From: Paramacrobiotus metropolitanus
Taxonomy: Eukaryota > Tardigrada > Eutardigrada > Parachela > Macrobiotidae
Length of the DNA: 64,000 bases
Direction: 5' to 3'
Assembly: GCF_019649055.1 (NCBI RefSeq)
Contig: NW_026570485.1
Location: forward strand, 19,036 to 83,035
Shown: in pieces, positions 11,700 to 24,765 of the stretch
Numbering within the stretch: the first letter of the stretch is position 1
Layout: each line of letters begins with the position of its first letter
Notes under the pieces: model-generated
Told to the model about the DNA's origin: nothing
Databases searched by the model: none
The model's input: the letters and a program-made list of their open reading frames with translations, nothing else
Position numbers and translations under genes: made by a program

Positions 11700-12856
11700 A
11701 CCGGATTACGAGTTCCCGCAGTCAGCATTATTCCTGCATGCTCTTGCGTATGCCGCTAACAAGGACGTCGAAGATTTTGTGGATAGGGGAGATTTATTGA
11801 AACTGAAGTGCTGACAGAAATGAAACCAACTCTCTCTGCAGCCCGCAAAAAGAGCCCGAAGACGCAAGCCCGTTGCAGCCGCTGCCGGTCAGGATTCCTG
11901 CAGCACCGCTCCATCATCTTACTGCTATATTCTCCGCTGATAGAACTATGCAGATGGTCTCCATCGGGACCTCGAAGAGCGTTCCAGAAAAAGTTTTCCA
12001 GACACGAGGCGTGCTGTGACTGGAGCACTTGCGTGCCGATATACAGAATCAGCGGGACGGTCCAGGTTGGAGAGATTTCTTCCGTGCCTTGTGCCGTTGG
12101 GAACCCGTGGCGCAGGCCGCAGTGCCGGACGTCCAGAATTTTGACCAGTTAGCGCAGATCACCAACATCAGCTTCAGTATTCTCCGTAAGTTGTGTGCTA
12201 ATCGAAAAACTAGGGGCAAGATCCTGCTTACCGAGCTCGTAATCAGCAGTGCTATAAAAGAGTTTGTAGTGAGTATTCTGTATATGTCTTAGGGTATTAC
12301 TAAAACCTGGACACGGCAGGCAGGCAACCGGCAGGAAACCGGCAGGCCACTGGCAGACCTGTGGCAGGACACAAGCGGCGCTCGGCAGGACAGTGGACGG
12401 CAGTCTCTTGGCCACGATAAATTTGATCGTGAAAACACATCATGTATTGCATAACAATATTATACGAGTATATAAATGTTTATAATAACAATATGACTCA
12501 GTGTTGTAGAGTACATGCTTGTATCGTATAAATAGAAAGTAGATATACTCACGTAAAGAACAAGTACTCTGTAAAAACTAACATTTATACATTTATAACT
12601 CGTACACTTCGTTTAAATAAAAACAAACTGCGTTCTCCAAAGTCCGAACACTTTTGCTTATAAAAAGTACTAGCCTGTCATCATCGGTTTGTTTAGACAA
12701 CAGCATCGAAATCAAAAAAATTTATTACTTACACCCATTAAGAAAGCAATAACATTTTCAAGTCGAAACAACCTTGTGCTACAACGATACAGCCCAAAAA
12801 CACGTCCCATGCTAATCAATTTTTCAAAAATTTTACAAATAGCACACTGTGATTTC
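11700..12856. other. Gene-poor stretch with a short GGCAGG-rich patch
   Basis: A 90-base patch of degenerate GGCAGG units lies near 12310-12400; the rest is AT-rich. The first 500 bases may be decayed tail of the SWIM transposase, but no frame supports this. Confidence 0.35.
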
Positions 12857-15800
12857 CTAATGGATCAAATTCCACAGGCGCGCTTCGTGGATTTCTGTTA
12901 ACTGAACTTTAGTGTTACTGCTCAGGACAATCTTGCAGTCAACCAAATCAACAAACTCGAAGCGTTTGATACCTTCTTCAATGCATTTTTTTTGCACATG
13001 AAAATATCTATTTCCTGCCTTTTCCTGAACCCGCGCCTGGCCGTTTTCGCCTGAATATCGCCGATTTCCAACTGCCACTGCTACAAAATCGTTCGGCGGC
13101 TCTGGAGCTTGTCCACCCAACTTTCGGAAATCCCAGCCGCAACCGCTGCATTTCGTGGTTTTTTTCGGGCAATCTTTTAAAAACCAAATCTCAAACTCAG
13201 CGTGATGAGGATGCGGCTTAGGGCCGAGCGTAGCGGTTTGAACCGTTTCCCACAATTCTTTCCTGTGCTTTTGTCGGTCATATCGCTCCTTTGTGCTTCG
13301 TTTTGCTGGTGACGCCATATCCGATTCAGCGGGGCGCTTTCTGTTAGAAGACCCGCTCGTTCCAGCCTGACTCAGTGTTTCGGCCTAACTTGTTGAATCT
13401 AGGTGAGATGCAGGTGGCGCTCTTTCTGGTGGTCATCGACGAATTGCAGTTCCTTTAGGTTTCTTCCCGGCATTAGCTGCTGCATTTCCATTAACGAGCC
13501 GGTGAAGTCCAAATTTACCCGAAGAAAACGTTGCAGACATTGTCCAGCGAACTAGTGTGCCGATATGTTTTAAGTGCATTCCCGCCGCATGGACTTCGGC
13601 GCATATACCGAAAGCTAAGTACAGTTTGCATGGCCCATGCAGTCCTTCGCACTGCACAATAGGGACAATCGGGTCGATGGTGACCTTGTACAAGCTGTCT
13701 GGATTAGCACCCGCAACAAAATGTCTTGTTTTGATTCCGCCCGGCATAGGAGAAACAGGTGATGGACTTGTAAGTATTCCATTAGCTGTTTCGACGGCGT
13801 TTGTGTTGTAATGGTCCGCAACCAACCCTGCTGCCTTTTGCGTCTCCACCTGCAAAACACGTAGGAAAAATGTTTAAACTTGAGATTATTTTCTTTTGAT
13901 TACTGTTGCGTTGGAAGCCTTACTGAGTAGTGTTGACGCAGCATTGGTGCTTTCTCTTTAAAAAAATACTCGGCAAACTGAGTCCCATTTCCGTGCAACT
14001 GAGAAAATCTTTCCCGCAGCAGAACTTCAGTCTGTATATATTCTTCGTCCGTTTCACAGTGGACATAGCCTCGCATCCGTTTGCCGCCAATTTTGCCGAT
14101 AACGAAATCCAACACAACGCCGTAACACTCCTCCATTCCCAGCTCTGTCAGCTTTCGCTTCAGGTTTTGCGCAAAATGAATGATGCAGGTAATATGCTTT
14201 GATTCAGGAATTAAATCCTGAATCCCGCCATACAATGCCTACAAGAACAGTGCAGTGAATAAAACGCAAAAAGTTGTCTCAAATCCGTTTTGCAATGATG
14301 AGCTGCAACGTTTACTGGAAAACAATAAATTTATCATGTTTCTATTCAAATTTAAACTTATTTGTTTCGTCGAATTTGAATTTGTATTATAATACCATAA
14401 TTATGTGTTTTAGGATAAATTTATCGTATTTTCTACAAGAAACGAAATTAATAAAATGGCATGATGCGTTTGCACATTCTAACCCCTTGAGCTTTTTTAG
14501 TTAATAAATTATAAACGAAAATGTTATCCATACCGGATCTGAATCAGTCCCGAACACTTTTGTCTTTCGTAAATCTGGACGTAAGGACAGCAGCTGTGCC
14601 ATTATGCGGCGATATGTAAGCGTATCTTTTTGCTTGTGGATGGAGGCCGCGCCCAAAATAAGTGGGTTCAAACCAGTCTCCAGATTGGTAAGGAGAAGAT
14701 GCCGACAAATTCCTAAGGTGACGTAGTAATCCCCAATTTGGAACGTGGTATCAAAAGAAATGGTATCCACGTTACCGAACCGCACTAAATCATCCAGCTG
14801 CTGGTCGGTTGCCAGCAGAGCAAGAAAAGAAGGGGCAGTGACAATCTCCCTAACAAAAGCGTCCTTTTGACCATATTTTTCTATGCACTCCAACGTAAAC
14901 TTGTTGTAATCTTCTTCTTTGGATGGTTTTGCACGCGCAATTTCGTTATAAATCTGCTTGTGGGAGAGAAGCTGGTCCGGTGAGTCCAGTGAACTGACAT
15001 CTCCCAGTTCGCTGCATATCTGATCGTGGATTTCGCGGGGCTTAAGACCTTTACCTACATAAACCAATTCTGTAGATGTACGGTTAGTATGAAAATTATG
15101 TAAATCGGTACCTGCGAGTGTCTTTATTTCCGCTCTTGTAGAATTGTACGTCCGTCTGTACGTTCCCGGTTCGAAGTCTTGTTCCGGGCCGTTCTTGAAG
15201 TAATACTGTATAAGCGCCAGTTTTAGTTGCGGGCATTCAATCAGGACCCGGTGGAAAGCAAGCATGGCACCGTTAATGTATATACTTCGCCGGAACAGAA
15301 TCCCTTTAGCACCAACCTGTATTTGTACCGTGCGAGTAGTAGATTCGTTAAAACGTGAGCGTAAGCTTTGAACTGTGTAAGCTACGTAAGTTCTGCAAAC
15401 CGTGCTTGTATGACTCCCACAAAACTGTGAATTACCGGTTCCGTAACTTCTGCTAAGTCTTCGTCGTACAGGAACCGAAATTTCCTGGAGCCTCGCGTTG
15501 AATTCCAGACTCCGTTGCCGTCCATCCTAACATTAGTCGAGTCGCTCAAGCCTGATGTGTCCACAAGGAATGTTGCATTTCGTTGAATTTGATAAGAACA
15601 CGTCGAATAGTCGCAGGCGATTCCTCCTGACTTGCTTGGAACATCAAAAGAGCCGCAGTGTTAGTGTGCCATGGCTCCTCGTCGCCGATACTAAGCGCTC
15701 GATAGCCGTTCACTGTGCTGGTCGGCTCTTCGGCTTCCTTAGTTTTTTCTGGCCTATCAATGAAAGTTTTAATTTTAGTAAAACATTTCCGGTTTAGCGA

Positions 15801-15966
15801 AGCAAGTAAACGGCATGTTTCGGCTTGCTCACCGTTTGTGATCGGTCACTACGACCTCGCAGTCCGAGTCTTCCACATCTGCTTCTGTGGCCGGGTTGCA
15901 CATGGAACTGTTAACTGGCTGAATAGAATCGTCCAGGTCACTGCGGTCACTTTCTTTATCTGACAT
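12857..15966 (-). pseudogene. MULE-like transposase with four exons, inactivated
   Basis: Exons on the minus strand: 15833-15966 (starts MSDKESDRSD), 14534-15753, 13924-14238 and 12857-13849, all joined at GT-AG borders. The N-terminus holds NSTRGSRKFRFLYDED. The DDE core is in exon 2 (ISFDTTFQIGDYYVTLG, then FGTDSDP at its end), continuing as CIIHFAQNLKRKL in exon 3. Exon 4 has a SWIM-like C ... C-x-E-V-H and a C-terminal CSGCGWDFRK knuckle typical of this transposase group. Damage: about two frameshifts in the first half of exon 2, and a TGA and a TAG in frame in exon 4 between GTAIRR and AETLSQAG. Terminal repeats were not found. Identification rests on the DTTF...DYYVT core plus the SWIM motif; the exact clade is uncertain. 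Confidence 0.7.
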
Positions 15967-16054
15967 TTTAGTGTGGTCGAAAATAAACGAGTGAAAAACT
16001 TTCAAAAGATGCGACAGTTTTACGGCACTCAATTTTCAGTTTTAAACATAAGCA

Positions 16055-16245
16055 CTGGGTCGATTTGTTGGGAGGAAAATCCGTGAATCGTAATGCTACC
16101 GGCGAGCCACGTTCTACAGCCTTTTTGAAACAGCGTTTAAGTCTGGCAGTTGTTAGAGGAAATGCGGCAGCGGTATTGGGAACACTGAATGCGCGGGATA
16201 AATTCTCGTACAACAATGATCATGGTCGTTTTTTTAACGTTTAAA
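16055..16245 (+). pseudogene. REL-endonuclease retroelement, C-terminal remnant
   Basis: STAFLKQRLSLAVVRG followed by NAAAVLGTL matches the C-terminal end of the element copies at 20487-21960 and 42382-43620. Only the last 60 or so codons remain. Confidence 0.6.
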
Positions 16246-16249
16246 TTTC

Positions 16250-17300
16250 TATCATTTTACTTTGTGTCTAAGAGGAGGCCATTGCCGAATAAAAAGTGTT
16301 CTAGTGTCACCTTATGGGCCGATGGTCTTTGTATTTGCGTAAATCAACGCCCATGTGCACGAAGATTGTTTTACATCGAACCGCTGTTCTGGCATTTCTT
16401 CCAATTTTTAAATGAATTTCTTAAACGAAATTTTTAAAACTCGTTTTACAGTTGGAAAAACATATGGAAACTCTGCTTTACATGCATTTATTTGCAAATT
16501 TAAAGAAGATCGGCTCATAGATAAACTTTTGATACACTTGAATACGTTTAAACTTTTTAGAATTTCTTTACAGCCATAACTCTTCAGATCTTTCCTTCCA
16601 TATCGCGACCTGGACCGTTTCGCGAAAATTTATTTTGATTCTTTGAAAATCAAGAATTCTTGTACAAAAAATTTTACTTGCTTCTGCTAACTTTCCTGTT
16701 TGCCGTATCGGTTAGTAAAGCTTTGTTGTACAAGCTAGTTGCGATGCTAAACTGAAAAGAAACGTCAACGTTTCTTCACTCAAAACTAGCAAACCTCGCG
16801 CAATTTGCGCGAAATATGTCAATATAGTAGTAAATTTAAGAAATCGCTGGCAAGCTCCTCTAGGACTCATGATTCATCTACGCGTAAAGGCAACGATCCG
16901 CCTACCGCCTATCACTGGTTCCCCAGGGCGGTAGCAAGCCACATCTACTAATGGAAATACCGCTTCTTCAGTGCTGGTATGTACAATGCGATGCAGAAAC
17001 CACACTGTAGGTACAAAGTGGGAAAGCAAAAATCACGACCAAAGTTGTGTGAGCGAAGTGTAAAATACGAATAATATTTACTCCAAATATTAATTAAAAA
17101 CTGGTCGAGATTATGAATCCAAGAGTGAGAGTTGTCAGTTACCGGTTAAAGATTATTCTGTGTGAACAATTTTCCATCCCTTGGATTGTGGAAGTAGTTA
17201 AAATCATAAACTTATCTCCTTTTATCCGGAAGCAGGCGGTCTCTTTTAAAAGAACCAGGAATTTCTCATCTATCTTTGTTTAGTTGCTAAAATAGCAGCT
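16250..17300. other. AT-rich gene-free stretch
   Basis: No coding or structural feature recognised on either strand. Confidence 0.4.
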
Positions 17301-17304
17301 CCAC

Positions 17305-17680
17305 TTATAACTCTGCGTAACTGCGCTGGTCTGACAAATGGATACAGAAAGAAATTTCAAGGTTCAGCAAGCATTCCAGCAACGTTCGCACACAGACTTC
17401 CATATCTACGATTTCCTTTAAAGTGGAAGTCCGTAGCCAGCATTTCAATACATAACTTGCCAGGTGTCTGCGACTGGACGCAGCCCACCATGTTTTTTCG
17501 CACTGCATTAAGAGGCCCCTCATATAAACAGGGACGATAACTTCTGGGTTGTTGACAGGTACCACCGCGTCAAGCACGCCGGTGAAGGCGTACCAGAGTC
17601 TTGATGCAGCGTTCTCCGATCAGCCGCCAATCATGTCCAGCAAACGTTGACGACGAACGAAGTGGAGGCATCTTGAGCAC
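17305..17680 (-). other. Possible decayed coding segment, unrecognised
   Basis: A minus-strand frame of 90 codons (VLDAVVPVNNPEVIVPVYM...) is preceded in another frame by MPPLRSSSTFAGHDWRLIGE at about 17600-17680. The even amino-acid composition suggests real coding history, but the frames are offset and no family is recognised. Confidence 0.25.
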
Positions 17681-17869
17681 CAGCTATACTTCCCAAAGAA
17701 ATTCAAATATCTTCTGCTGTTCCGTGCACTTCGAGCACAAATACGTCTCAAGAAACCTGCAACCTGCTCCTAATACGATTTTTCAGCCATAAGACGAACC
17801 AAGAAGAAAAACCAGCCAAGTTTCGTACAGCTCACAGTGCTGGCCTACGGCATTTTGGCGATTGCCGGG

Positions 17870-18960
17870 TGCTGTTTACAGCACGCCGCTAGCTCGATCC
17901 GACGATACGAAGTCGAGGTGCCAGAACGGCACATTTGAACCTCGTCTGCCGATCGCACTCGTCGGTAACGGCTGTGGAAAGGGCTGCTGACCCGGGGCAG
18001 ACACAGAAGGAAGCGCTTGGTGGTTGTGAATCAAAGATGCTGCCGCATCACGGTAATAACTGCCAAAAGGTCACGCCTTGCTTTAGGTTATTTTTGCACA
18101 TCGTGCGCCGGTTATTTACAGTGTAAGAAGGTATTCTGGAAGGGTGCTCCGAACTGAAATGCGCAAAATATCATATATCGCTGCATTAACATCCCTTGAC
18201 GATCAGCGTGCTCTAATTATTGAACTGAAGACATCGAAAACAAACTTGTTCTCCACCAAGCCAAGGGCAACAGCCGAGAGAAACATGAGTTCCGAAATTG
18301 GCCAATCTTGGTGGTAACCGGGAAAAACATTCTTTGTCGACTAATTAAAAGCAGCTACCCTATACACACGGTATTGAAATTTAGGTACTTACGTATCTGC
18401 ATGTGTGGGGGATGTGGTTGGCGATCCATGAGATGTACGGTGAGCTCAGGCGCCAGGCTGATCAGTTCTGCCCCTTGTTCCATTTTGTATGTCTGGCTTT
18501 GGGTGTGGTTCAAGTACTTTTTCCGAATCGCGAGAGATGGTTTTCAACTTTTTCTCCTCAATAACATTGTTCTAACGGCGGAGTGTCCAGAACATGTTTC
18601 GACGTTGTCGGTAACTGCGCGTAACGACCAGCTAATAACACAGTAATGCCATCACGGCGGCCAGGAATGCCGCAGCGTGACTTGATCAGAAACATTTCAT
18701 TTTCGAAATGAGCTTGGCAAGCTGAACACAATAATCGCGCAGTTGATTCGTTACCAGCGTAATTTCGTTCTTACCACAAATCAGCGAGGTGGAGGCTAAC
18801 GAATAACCGTCACATTTTCCAGCACTGCTTCTTGTTACTGAAACAGCACGATGTCTGCTATCATTGTTCACTTGTTGGCCTGCCTTATTTCTTATTGACG
18901 ACTTTATATTTGCACTACTCGTACCCACATAATGCTGCAGCAGTGCAGCGGTAATTCAGC
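17870..18960. repeat. Diverged segmental duplication, copy 1
   Basis: Direct match to about 47825-48960, for example CCGCTAGCTCG near the start, GGTCACGCCTTGCTTTAGG and GGTAACTGCGCGTAACG. The minus strand of both copies holds short coding-like frames: a segment ending HIPHTCRY before a GTAAGT donor, then STKNVFPGYHQDWP after a TTAG acceptor, ending in a hydrophobic stretch. Stops and shifts suggest pseudogene exons of an unknown membrane protein. Confidence 0.55.
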
Positions 18961-19079
18961 ACTGCATGCACTATGAAGATAATATTATACCTTACAAGGA
19001 AACGTAACGCAGTATCACAGCTCGCACCATCGCGCATTTACAACGGGCGTATGAGGCACTGCATCACAAAAAGCCCATG

Positions 19080-19300
19080 TGCGTACTCGCTGGCCGGCCT
19101 GGCGCCGAGTCTTGCATGGTGCGGACGTCTTTGCGTTCGCCGTCCACGCGGAAGAAGCGCGACATCCAGCACCGCAAATAACGAACGTTCACCTTGCGGA
19201 TCATGCCAGGGCGCGTCGAGTGTTGATACGTAATAACATGATGTGTGGCCCGCCGTGACCTTTGTAGTTACGTAGGGCGCGTCGAAGCTGACTGTACCAG
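19080..19300. repeat. Duplicated block, inverted relative to 47286-47540
   Basis: The plus strand here (MVRTSLRSPSTRKKRDIQ frame, then TCAAC...CATCATG) matches the minus strand of 47286-47540. The neighbouring 17870-18960 block matches in direct orientation, so the duplication has been rearranged. Confidence 0.55.
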
Positions 19301-20486
19301 ATAACTCTACCTTTGCTACCCGCTTACAGAGCTTGCTCGTTTCCCTTCGCTTTCCCTGCTTGTCAACTTTGTCAACAACTCAAATTGTTCAGCTTGTCCT
19401 TTGACGTACTGTTGTCGCCGTGCAAACTAAGTCACAGTCGGAAAGTGCGACACAGTTTTCGCAAGAATCCTTCGTGACGGTCTGTAGTTACTGCATCAAT
19501 GCGGCTGCACGCGTGATAGCGGTCTGTTTAATCTGCAGTATCCTATTAACTGGCCTTCCTCGGAATAGAACGGAACCTCGCAGGAGACGTAGTACGCTGA
19601 CATAATCCTGTGAACGTCCAATCCGTATGCGCCAGTTACGGACGTGGCAGAATTTCCTACAGCGTCCACAATGAAGCACAAACTGACCCAGAATCGGATC
19701 CCACACCTGTTTCACAAACTGTAGGCAAAACAAGCAATAAAGAGGGTACTTTCGCAGCGAAAGTTTCGCTGACTGTAATACTGACCGCAAGTCGACTGGA
19801 ATGTATGTTCAATTCATTGCGTAGTGCTGGGATATGTTTAGATAGATACAGTATGCAGCTATAGTTAAAAATGAAGTTAGCGTTATCGTGGTATTGTCAG
19901 TCGCCCCAATACCGGCTGTATTAATTTGCGTTGGAAGTGGAAATGCAGTAATACTACAACAAGATGTGACCTTTGGGCAAGCAGCGCAGGCACAGTCGCT
20001 GTACAGTGCCTCGGCAGGCGGCACAGCCATATGCGTGCGTTTAAACCGGCAAAACACTTCGTTCTCGTCTGTATTCGGTTAAGAGCATTTTTTTCTACGG
20101 GTAGGTTGCGGTCCTTGCGCGGCGCATTGTAGACGCTGTGTCCTGTCCAGTGTCGCACTCGTGCACGGCCACAACCCGGGCGGCAAGCGGCCAGTGCTTT
20201 TTGTTGTTGTGTTATTAGCAAGTGGCAATTAATCGTTTTTAATGGACTGTTTCATTATTTTTTTTATTCTTATTTTGTTTGCATTTTAATTCTGTTGGCA
20301 TATGTTGGTAGCTGCATGGTTCTATCGTTCAGTTAACGTACTGGTCAATAGGCATGGCCACACAAGAATTACATGACTGCATGGCACGCCCTATTGACCT
20401 TTACAAACTGCAAATGAAGTATTTTGGAAGATCATTGATATTTATTTGGTTTTACAGCGTCATACATTCACAGTAGGTCAACAACA
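19300..20486. other. Gene-free stretch
   Basis: Several overlapping short ORFs on both strands, none with a recognisable motif or consistent splice borders. Confidence 0.35.
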
Positions 20487-21960
20487 CTACGTACACACTG
20501 TTGTATTAAGATTGAAAAAACAACCAAACTCTCCATTAACAATTTTATTCCTTCCTGGCAAAGTGCCCAAAACTGCTGCGGCATTTCCCTTCATGATAGC
20601 CAAACTAATGCGCTGTTTAAGAAAGGCCGTGGATCTGATCTCGCCTGTCTTTTCCCTAATCAGACGTCCAAAGAAACTGACCACTTCCTTAGCAGCTTCC
20701 CTAGGACTCCCATCGTCTCCACAGCAAACGGATAAAACCAATACTGATCTCCCAGCGAGCGGTAATTATGTCGTTTTCGATTTTCCGCTTGACGAGCTGC
20801 TGTTCCAGTCGCTTTGGCCGATCCTTTCAGGTACGACTGAGCTAAAGTGTCTGCGCACGTGGCGTCCCATACCAGTTGCTTTCCCTCCCGAACGGGAACC
20901 AACGTTTCACCATCGGGCCTCTTGCCGTTATCTCTCCGCATTCCTTTAGGCTCCAGTTCACAGGGAATTCCTGCCGCGAAACAGCCACGTTCAAGGATGG
21001 AGATAAGTTCCACATGCTGACTCCATCTTCCTTGGTTGTAGAGGCATGCTAAACCATGATGGCCATCCGGAGTTACTTTGAAACCACACCCTCGGCATTC
21101 ATGGGCAGCTACTACTGGCAAACCAAAACGCAGGCCGATGGCAATTCTCACTTGGTCATCGTTAAGGACGGTTCCCAGGCAAGCCGCCGGTAAAGCGTGC
21201 ACCCAGGCTGCAGATTCTCTTTCCGATGCTGCCAGTAGTAGGGCCATTTCTTTGTCGTTTCTGCTTTTAATGGCTTGCATGCGTACGCGTGAGTAGTTCA
21301 TCTCCACTACGGCCCAGTCCCAACTCTTCTGGTATTTCCTGATTCCCTCTGCAGAGACAATTCACATAAATACCGATCTGACCATGTCTCCGTAGCTTCC
21401 TGCAGACCTGACATTCGGTAGCCTGGGATTATTTCCGAACACACCTGCGATACCGAGGTAGCCGAAGCGATAAACGCCGACAATGCTAGCTCCTCTGCAC
21501 GCCGTATGCCCACTCTTCCGCGACCAACCGGAAGGCACATCTGCAGCCACTGCGTATCAGTTACCGCTACGTTAACGATCGAAACGACAGTGCTGCGCAT
21601 AAGTTCGTCAAATTCCCTCAGCAGATCCGGACTTTCGTAGGCTTGACTTGTCGGTAGTATATACAGTAACTTTGGGACACTCAGACAGTTACGGAGCAAA
21701 TAAAGTGCCTGCTGGGACGGCAACATTTTCAGCTTTTCCACTAGCCGGTTAATTTCATCGATTTTTGACCGGAGGAATGATGGGACGGCAAATATTGTTT
21801 CCGGTGCACCCAACAGCGACAGCTTCTCACATTCAAGAATTTCGATATCTGGCCATTCCCAAACAAAACTGTGTTTATCCGCTGCACGTTGTAAGTATAC
21901 TAGGGTAGTAGTGGCGTATCTGTAGTACTCCAAGTTTCTAAAAAAAATGACATTTTTCTG
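20487..21960 (-). pseudogene. Retroelement with CCHC and restriction-like endonuclease module, copy 1
   Basis: The minus strand encodes, from 21960 down, an RT-thumb-like region (QQALYLLRNCLSVPKLL, LLREFDELMRS, LPVGRGRVGIRRAEELAL), then CRGCGFKVTPDGHHGLAC (C-x2-C ... H-x3/4-C), then RPDGETLVPV ... WDATCADTL, the PD-(D/E)XK signature of the C-terminal endonuclease of R2/R4/NeSL-like non-LTR elements, and finally LKQRISLAIMKGNAAAVLG. The RT palm is missing and there is a frameshift near 20660-20740 and another near 21307. Clade placement is inference. Confidence 0.65.
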
Positions 21961-22089
21961 AATTTGGATCCGACTCCCATTGTGCCTTAATATTAGAAAA
22001 CAAATATAGGTACTTTCGAGTAAAGCCATAAACTGAACTCCGACGAGACTGCTGCAGTACTGCGAATTGGCTGTACGTATATGACGTCA

Positions 22090-22620
22090 GATGGACAAGG
22101 ACAGCTGACGATGATCCTGCAGCACTTCCACTGGGACCTGGGCGACGTTCTGGAACGAGGATGTGCGCGTCCAGAACGTGGCGGCGGCGCCGGCGGTGCC
22201 GGCGGTGCGGCGGGTTGTGTGGAGTGTTTCCACCGGGAAGCGGTCGAGTACACGGACAGCTATCGGAGCGAAAAGAGCCTGCATTGGGAAGCTGGAGCTG
22301 GACGATGCTGCTGACCGCTGACGGCGGTGCTAGACACCGGCCCGCCGCTCGCCGATGACCTGGACGTGGAGGCCCGGCGAGCCGCGCCCGACCGACTGGC
22401 CGGCGGACCGGCCGCGGGTCGAGAGGATTCGGGAGTTGCCGGGAGCGGATCCGCGGCTGGTGGTCCGCTACGGCAGTGTGCCCTGGGGCCTGGACGGTGG
22501 AGATGGCGCAGGGCGAGGCTGGTCTGCGCAGACTGACGCGGTTGACCTGCTGCGCTGTGCAGCGCAAGATGACGCCCACCATGGCCTGGCCAAACAGAAA
22601 ATTCGAACAGTACAAATGTA
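22090..22620 (+). pseudogene. F-box-family pseudogene fragment, intronless
   Basis: LTMILQHFHWDLGDV matches VVMQRFHWELDGPL of the F-box gene at 53706-55774. Further on, RVERIRELPGADPRLVVRYG and WTVEMAQGEAGLRRLTRLT match its C-terminal region. Two or more frameshifts. The last intron of the intact genes is missing here. Confidence 0.6.
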
Positions 22621-22953
22621 AAACAGAATTAGGCCTCAATTGCGAGAAGAAAAAAAATTAATTACCTAAGAACAGAAGGCAGGCATGAAACTTGTTTGAC
22701 AAGAACGACCAATATAGCCGAAACAGGGAAGAAAATACAATCGATAAAAACCAATCGAAAGCAATATTACAAGACTGCCAAAATTACGTACGAATTTTAA
22801 ATATGTATAATCAAAAATGTTTAACTCTGCATAGTCTTAAACGAAAATTCTATCCACAGGCTTGAAAATAAGTACATAATGATAATATTATATTATACCG
22901 TCTGGCAGTATGAAAGCAGTTTTTTTAATGCAAGCAATGATATGACTACAGAG

Positions 22954-23322
22954 TGTGAGGCGATGGCTCCCTTGCGTCCACCTGCGTGTCGCTACTGGCG
23001 CTACGGGAGTGCTTCGTTGCACTACTCCGTGGGGAATTGCCGTCTGTGACGCAGCGCTTCTCTGATTGGTCGGCTACTGCCGTTCATTATGTTCACTGCT
23101 GCGCAGTGCTTTAGAGTTGTCGAGAGCAGGTGGAATTTGGCTCTCTGAGTTGACTGAACGTCAGTGTGTTGGTTTTCACGATAGAGAACGTTAATAAAGT
23201 GTACTACGTAGACTGGATATCGTGCGTTGTGCATTTCTTCCCTTAAACGTCACGTATTACACTCCACGGAGTCCTGTCAGTCTGGGCTACCGTCCTGGAC
23301 TCTTTCACAGTCCACGGTGATA
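22954..23322 (+). repeat. 5' LTR of gypsy element
   Basis: 369 bases, starts TGTGAGG. It has AATAAA at 23193-23198, the expected polyadenylation signal of the R region. No clear TATA box. Confidence 0.95.
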
Positions 23323-23333
23323 TGGTAGCAGAG
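23323..23333 (+). promoter_or_regulatory. Primer-binding site, initiator tRNA-Met
   Basis: TGGTAGCAGAG directly abuts the 5' LTR and matches the complement of the 3' end of metazoan initiator tRNA-Met over 11 bases. Confidence 0.8.
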
Positions 23334-24765
23334 CCGTGAACAGACGGTTTCTGAGTAATCTGTTTGGCGAACGGCCATTTTCATCTGTTTGGCGAACGGC
23401 CACCATCATTTGTTTGGCACATTGATCTGGATCATATTGATCTTAGTGTACCAGTAAGGCACTGGTTTTCCTCATCTGAAGCAAGGTGCACTCATCGGAT
23501 TATCAGCTCTAAAGACAGCACTGACTAGAGAGTCTCCTGTAGGAGAACTCGTCGTGCACATCAATTCAGACGGCAGATGGCTGCGGTGCAAGACCTCTCC
23601 TGTCGGAGAACTTGTACTGTTTCCTCTGCTAGGCAGCGAGCACCTCTTGTTGGGGTCAAGGCTGTCGGGCACAAGAGCCGAGAAGCCACGAGTTGGCAGC
23701 ACCGAAGGAGGTGCCAAGAGATCAGTAAACGCGCTCCACCAAATTGGCTGTAGAGCGACCTGCTGTTTGGCCTGACAAGCGCAGCAGAAGGCAGAATAGG
23801 TCGGACAGGAAGGCGCCACAACCGTGCGGAATACGGCTGCGCGGGATCGGACTGTGGAGAAGATCATCCCATTTATCTGGATCATCTGGATTATTTTTTT
23901 TGCGGGATCGGAATGGTAAACAGGTAAAAACCCGTTATTAATTATCGGATTGGTTAAAGCGTAAAACGCGCAAATCTTATTGGTCGGTACTGAGCTGAGG
24001 TAGACGTAGGCGTAGTTTTTGCACGCGGCGCGCAAGTCTGGCCGTCGATCTGTGACGTCAGGCCGGTCAAAAAATTTTAACGGGTACACGTGATTGGTCA
24101 GTTAAACGAACTCTGATTGGTCGAAAATTTTAACGGAAAAAACGATCTAAAACGATCTTATAACGATCTCCCAACAGTGAAAACGATCTTTCTTCATCGG
24201 AAACGATTTATATTTAACTAAAGGAAGTTGATTTTAATTGAATTGAAGTGACCAAAAAGTGACCATCTCGGAGATCGATCATCTCGAGATCGTCAGTGAT
24301 CTTGACATCAGATCAGATCGATCTAAAACGATCTCGCAACGATCTTTCATCAGTTAAAACGATCTTTCTTCATCGTAAACGATCTAAAATCAGTTAAAGG
24401 AAGCTGTTTTTAATCGAATTGAGTTGACCGAAAAGTGACCATCTCGAGATCGATCAGATCGAGATCATCAGTGACCTTTTGAGATCAGATCAGATCAGAG
24501 AGTGACCTTTATAGATGACCTGAGATCATCTATTTTAACTAGATTCGAACTTCAAACGATCTTTTTAGCAGTCTTATTGATATTAGCAGCAGAACGAGAT
24601 CATTTCTGAGGCAAACCTCTCGATCTTTTCATCAAAAAAGTGACCTTTAAAAACGAACTTGAATCGAGTCAGATCAGCTAAAAAGTGATCTCAGGGAATT
24701 AAAACGATCTCATATAACGTGTGTCTGAGCAAAACCAACAGGTGCGTCTCAGTTATCCGATCACC
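23334..24765 (+). other. Leader of the gypsy element, GATC-rich, with internal duplication
   Basis: Untranslated leader of 1.4 kb. Near the primer site the unit CTGTTTGGCGAACGGCCA occurs twice and a partial third time (23360-23425). From 24140 onward AACGATCT and related GATC words recur many times, and about 24182-24357 is repeated with small changes from 24358 (period 176 bases). Likely holds packaging and dimerisation signals, by analogy only. Confidence 0.7.

Noticed and set aside
15150-15200. tRNA gene (GGTTCGAAGTC B-box-like word)
   Set aside because: Lies inside the MULE transposase frame; no cloverleaf arms or A box at proper distance.
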